From Saccoglossus kowalevskii (taxonomy: Eukaryota > Hemichordata > Enteropneusta > Harrimaniidae): a DNA stretch of 44,503 nucleotides. The notes below the pieces were generated by a model. It was not told where the DNA came from and made no database searches. It worked only from the letters and a program-made list of their open reading frames with translations. Position numbers and translations under genes: made by a program. Every line of letters starts with the position of its first letter. Positions within the stretch are counted from its first letter, which is position 1. This document shows positions 40,060-44,503 of the stretch, in pieces. The stretch spans positions 1 to 44,503 of the forward strand of contig NW_003139470.1 in NCBI RefSeq assembly GCF_000003605.2, written 5' to 3'.

Positions 40060-43000
40060 TGCATGAATGTGAATCTGGATAATTGCCAAGTTATACATAA
40101 TATGTTGCCATAATTCATGGTATTGTGTGCATGAATGTGAATCTGGATAATTGCCAATTTATAAATAATATGTTGCCATAATTCATGTTACTTTGTGCAT
40201 GAATGTGAATCTGGATAATTGCCAAGTTATACATAATATGATGCAATAATTCATGTTACTGTGTGCATTAATGTGAATCTATATAATTGCCAATTTATAA
40301 AAAATATGTTGCCATAATTCATGTTACTGTGTGCATGAATGTGAATCTGGATAATTGCCAACTTATACATAATATGTTGGCATAATTCATGTTCCTGTGT
40401 GCATGAATGTGAATCTGGTTAATTGTCAAGTTATACATAATATGTTGGCAAAATTCATGTTCCTGTGTGCATGAATGTGAATCTGAATAATTGCCAAGTT
40501 ATACATAATATGTTGCCATAATTCATGTTCCTGTGTGCATGAATGTGAATCTGAATAATTGCCAACTTATACATAATATGTTGCCATAATTCATGTTACT
40601 GTGTGCATGAATGTGAATCTGGATAATTGCCAACTTCTACATAATATGTTGCCATAATTCATATTCCTGTGTGCATGAATGTGAATCTGAATAATTGCCA
40701 ACTTAAACATAATATGTTGCCATAATTCATGTTACTGTGTGCATGAATGTGAATCTGGATAATTGCCAAGTTATACATAATATGATGCAATAATTCATGT
40801 TACTGTGTGCATTAATGTGAATCTATATAATTGCCAATTTATAAAAAATATGTTGCCATAATTCATGTTACTGTGTGCATGAATGTGAATCTGGATAATT
40901 GCCAACTTATACATAATATGTTGGCATAATTCATGTTCCTGTGTGCATGAATGTGAATCTGGTTAATTGTCAAGTTATACATAATATGTTGGCAAAATTC
41001 ATGTTCCTGTGTGCATGAATGTGAATCTGAATAATTGCCAACGTATACATAGTATGTTGCCATAATTCATGTTACTGTGTGCATGAATGTGAATCTGGAT
41101 AATTGCCAAGTTATACATAATATGTTGCCATAATTCATGGTATTGTGTGCATGAATGTGAATCTGGATAATTGTCAATTTATAAATAATATGTTGCCATA
41201 ATTCATGTTACTGTGTGCATGAATGTGAATCTGGATAATTGCCAAGTTATACATAATATGATGCAATAATTCATGTTACTGTGTGCATTAATGTGAATCT
41301 ATATAATTGCCAATTTATAAATAATATGTTGCCATAATTCATGTTACTGTGTGCATGAATGTGAATCTGGATAATTGCCAACTTATACATAATATGTTGG
41401 CAAAATTCATGTTCCTGTGTGCATGAATGTGAATCTGAATAATTGCCACTGTATACATAGTATGTTGCCATAATTCATGTTACTGTGTGCATGAAAGTGA
41501 ATCTGGATAATTGTCAAGTTATACATAATATATGTTGCCATAATTCATGTTACTGTGTGCATGAATGTGAATCTGGATAATTGCCAATTTATAAATAATA
41601 TGTTGCCATAATTCATGTTCCTGTGTGCATGAATGTGAATCTGAATAACTGCCAACGTATACATAATATGTTGTCATAATTCATGTTCCTGTGTGCATGA
41701 ATGTGAATCTGGATAATTGCCAAGTTATACATAATATGTTGCCATAATTCATGTTACTGTGTGCATGAATGTGAATCTGGATAATTGCCAAGTTATACAT
41801 AATATGTTGCCATAATTCATGGTATTGTGTGCATGAATGTGAATCTGGATAATTGCCAATTTATAAATAATATGTTGCCATAATTCATGTTACTTTGTGC
41901 ATGAATGTGAATCTGGATAATTGCCAAGTTATACATAATATGATGCAATAATTCATGTTACTGTGTGCATTAATGTGAATCTATATAATTGCCAATTTAT
42001 AAAAAATATGTTGCCATAATTCATGTTACTGTGTGCATGAATGTGAATCTGGATAATTGCCAACTTATACATAATATGTTGGCATAATTCATGTTCCTGT
42101 GTGCATGAATGTGAATCTGGTTAATTGTCAAGTTATACATAATATGTTGGCAAAATTCATGTTCCTGTGTGCATGAATGTGAATCTGGATAATTGCCAAG
42201 TTATACATAATATGTTGGCATATTTCATGTCACTGTGTGCATGAATGTGAATCTGGATAATAGCCAAGTTATACGTAATATGTTGCCATAATTCATGTTA
42301 CTGTGTGCATGAATGTGAATCTGGATAATTGCCAAGTTATGCATAATATGTTGACATAATTCATGTTACTGTGTGCATTAATGTGAATCTGAATAATTGC
42401 CAACATATACATAATATATCTTGCCATAATTCATGTTCCTGTGTGCATGAATGTGAATCTGAATAATTGTCAAGTTATACATAATATGTTGTCATAATTC
42501 ATGTTACTGTGTGCATGAATGTGAATCTGGATAATTGCCAAGTTATACATAATATGTTGCCATAATTCATGTTCCTGTGTGCATGAATGTGAATCTGAAT
42601 AATTGCCAAGTTATACATAATATGTTGCCATAATTCATGTTCCTGTGTGCATGAATGTGAATCTGAATAATTGCCAACTTATACATAATATGTTGCCATA
42701 ATTCATGTTACTGTGTGCATGAATGTGAATCTGGATAATTGCCAACTTCTACATAATATGTTGCCATAATTCATATTCCTGTGTGCATGAATGTGAATCT
42801 GAATAATTGCCAACTTAAACATAATATGTTGCCATAATTCATGTTACTGTGTGCATGAATGTGAATCTGGATAATTGCCAAGTTATACATAATATGTTGC
42901 CATAATTCATGTTCCTGTGTGCATGAATGTGAATCTGAATAATTGCCAAGTTATACATAATATGTTGTCATAATTCATGTTACTGTGTGCATGAATGTGA

Positions 43001-43560
43001 ATCTGGATAATTGGCAATTTATAAATAATATGTTGCCATAATTCATGTTACTGTGTGCATGAATGTGAATCTGGATAATTGTCAACTTATACATAATATG
43101 TTGCCATAATTCATGTTACTGTGTGCATGAATGTGAATCTGGATAATTGCCAAGTTATACATAATATGTTGCCATAATTCATGGTATTGTGTGCATGAAT
43201 GTGAATCTGGATAATTGCCAATTTATAAATAATATGTTGCCATAATTCATGTTACTTTGTGCATGAATGTGAATCTGGATAATTGCCAAGTTATACATAA
43301 TATGATGCAATAATTCATGTTACTGTGTGCATTAATGTGAATCTATATAATTGCCAATTTATAAAAAAATATGTTGCCATAATTCATGTTACTGTGTGCA
43401 TGAATGTGAATCTGGATAATTGCCAACTTATACATAATATGTTGGCATAATTCATGTTCCTGTGTGCATGAATGTGAATCTGGTTAATTGTCAAGTTATA
43501 CATAATATGTTGGCAAAATTCATGTTCCTGTGTGCATGAATGTGAATCTGAATAATTGCC
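40060..43560. repeat. Right-arm module repeated at 15, 10 and 20 monomer spacing
   Basis: A variant module begins with CATGGTATTGTG, with GG at 40119, 41139, 41821 and 43183 (also 33528). Spacings are 1020, 682 and 1362 bp, that is 15, 10 and 20 monomers with 0 or 2 extra bases. The module continues ATTTATAAATAAT, GATGCAATAATTC, GCATTAATGTGAATCTATATAATTG and ACTTATACATAAT. Most copies add GGTTAATTGTC and GGCAAAATTC. A homopolymer differs among copies: ATAAATAATATG at about 41319, ATAAAAAATATG at about 40300, 40843 and 42000, and one more A at about 43363. This gives an order of descent. An overlapping repeat carries CAACTTCTACATAAT at about 39477, 40633 and 42745. Confidence 0.82.
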
Positions 43561-44503
43561 AAGTTATACATAATATGTTGCCATAATTCATGTTACTGTG
43601 TGCATGATGTGAATCTGGATAATTGCCAAGTTATACATATATGTTGCCATAATTCATGTTACTGTGTGCATCAATGTGAATCTGGATAATTGCCAAGTTA
43701 TACATAATATGTTGACATAATTCATGTTACTGTGTGCATGAATGTTAATCCAGATAATTGCCAAGTTATACATAATAAGTTGCCATAATTCATGTTACTG
43801 TGTGCATGAATGTGAATCTGGATAATTGCCAAGTTATACATAATATGTTACCATAGTTCATGTTACTGTGTGCATGAATGTGAATCTGGATAATTGCCAA
43901 GTTATACATAATATGTTGTCATAGTTCATGTTACTGTGTGCATGAATGTGAATCTGGATAATTGCCAAGTTATACATAATATGTTGCCATAATTCATGTT
44001 ACTGTGTGCATGAATATGATTCTGGATAACTGCCAAGTTATGCATAATATGTTTGCATAATTCATATTACTGTGTGCATGAATGTGAATCTGGATAACTG
44101 CCAAATTATACATAATATGTTGGCATAATTCATGTTACAGTGTGCATGAATGTGAATCTGGATAATTCCCAATTTATACATTATATGTTGCCATAATTTA
44201 TGTTACTGTGTGCATGAATGTGAATCTGGATAATTGCCAAGTTATACATAATATGTTGGCATAATTCATGTTACTGTGTGCATGAATGTGAATCTGGATA
44301 ATTGCCAATTTATACATTATATGTTGCCAGAATTTATGTTACTGTGTGCATGAATGTGAATCTGGATAATAGCCAGGTTATACATAATATGTTGGCATAA
44401 TTCATGTTACTGTGTGCATGAATGTGAATCTGGATAATTGCCAACTTCTACATAATATGTTGCCATAATTCATATTCTTGTGTGCATGAATGTGAATCTG
44501 AAT

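Larger units (their letters stand above)
527..44503. repeat. Giant 68-bp tandem satellite array (about 645 copies)
   Basis: From 527 to the end, every stretch matches one 68-bp unit, all in the same orientation. Taking the start as CATGAATG, successive units begin at 553, 621, 689 and so on, exactly 68 apart, and 1165 to 1233 is again 68. Landmarks in order are CATGAATGTGAATCTGG, ATAATTGCCAAG, TTATACATAATATG, TTGCCATAATTC and ATGTTACTGTGTG. Composition is about 32% GC with no CpG in the consensus. Most copies differ from the consensus by a few substitutions. Indels are rare, so the register holds across 44 kb apart from small slips. The array is open at the right end of the window. There are no unique spacers, inverted segments or embedded genes. 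It is a satellite or very large minisatellite; I do not recognise the monomer as a named family. Confidence 0.97.

Noticed and set aside
1218-41471. Several 60-73 codon minus-strand open frames within the array, all repeating similar peptides (Met-Tyr-Asn-Leu-Ala-Ile-Ile type)
   Set aside because: They are the satellite read in two of its three frames. Because 68 is not a multiple of 3, reading moves to a new frame each unit and soon meets the TGA or TAA in another frame. No start, splice or codon-conservation signal supports translation.
527-44503. CRISPR-like regular repeats
   Set aside because: The whole 68-bp unit is repeated with no unique spacers, there are no cas genes, and the flank is animal.
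527-44503. Hammerhead-ribozyme satellite
   Set aside because: I looked on both strands of the monomer for the conserved CTGATGA and GAAA core elements and did not find them. The visible hairpin alone is not a ribozyme.
527-44503. Centromeric satellite with a CENP-B box
   Set aside because: No sequence like the CENP-B box core (TTCG with A-rich and CGGGA flanks) is in the monomer, and the consensus has no CpG. The array is next to a gene exon, so a centromere role is unsupported.
527-44503. Tandem-repeat core of a transposon (Helitron or MITE type with central satellite)
   Set aside because: Such elements are known in invertebrates, but no terminal structure is visible at the left boundary and the right end is not in the window. 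It cannot be supported from this sequence.
527-44503. Tandemly repeated protein-coding sequence, as in silk, mucin or titin PEVK
   Set aside because: Stops occur in at least one frame of every unit on both strands and the unit length is not a multiple of three, so no long coding frame exists.
1-44503. tRNA, rRNA, snRNA genes or mobile-element proteins
   Set aside because: The unique 526 bases contain none that I can recognise, and the rest is uniformly the 68-bp repeat.

Overview
This window is eukaryotic, from an animal. Only about the first 526 bases are unique sequence. Everything from about 527 to the right end (about 44 kb) is one uninterrupted head-to-tail tandem array of an AT-rich monomer of 68 bp, roughly 645 copies. 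The right edge of the array lies outside the window.

Left edge, 1-526: on the minus strand, bases 135 down to 1 read as an open exon encoding the N-terminal half of a fibronectin type III (FN3) domain of the titin/twitchin/projectin/MyBP-C type. A 3' splice acceptor lies immediately upstream (minus-strand AG at 137-136). The exon is entered in phase 1, as is usual for shuffled FN3/Ig exons. This points to a metazoan; the AT-rich intron and the satellite suggest an invertebrate, but the species cannot be named from the sequence. Because an acceptor precedes the exon, the sequence to its right, including the array, should be intron of this gene on the minus strand, unless an assembly join or a gene break intervenes.

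Array, 527-44503: the consensus 68-bp monomer is about 32% GC and has no CpG. Every unit carries a short inverted repeat (ATTCATG, 10-nt loop, CATGAAT). Monomers differ at a limited set of diagnostic positions. Runs of variants recur in the same order, giving local higher-order repeats with offsets that are whole multiples of 68 bp: 2, 4, 7, 8, 9, 11, 13, 15, 17, 18, 20, 21, 36, 53, 62 and 74 monomers. An 11-monomer (about 748 bp) tandem duplication appears in three separate places. Variant families are regional. For example, ATTTATAAATAAT, GATGCAATAATTC and GGTATTGTG types occur only to the right of about 32.8 kb.

No gene other than the partial FN3 exon is supported. There is no tRNA, rRNA, transposase, reverse transcriptase, CRISPR array or bacterial-type signal. 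The short open frames in the array are by-products of the repeat: 68 is not a multiple of 3, and the third frame carries a stop.
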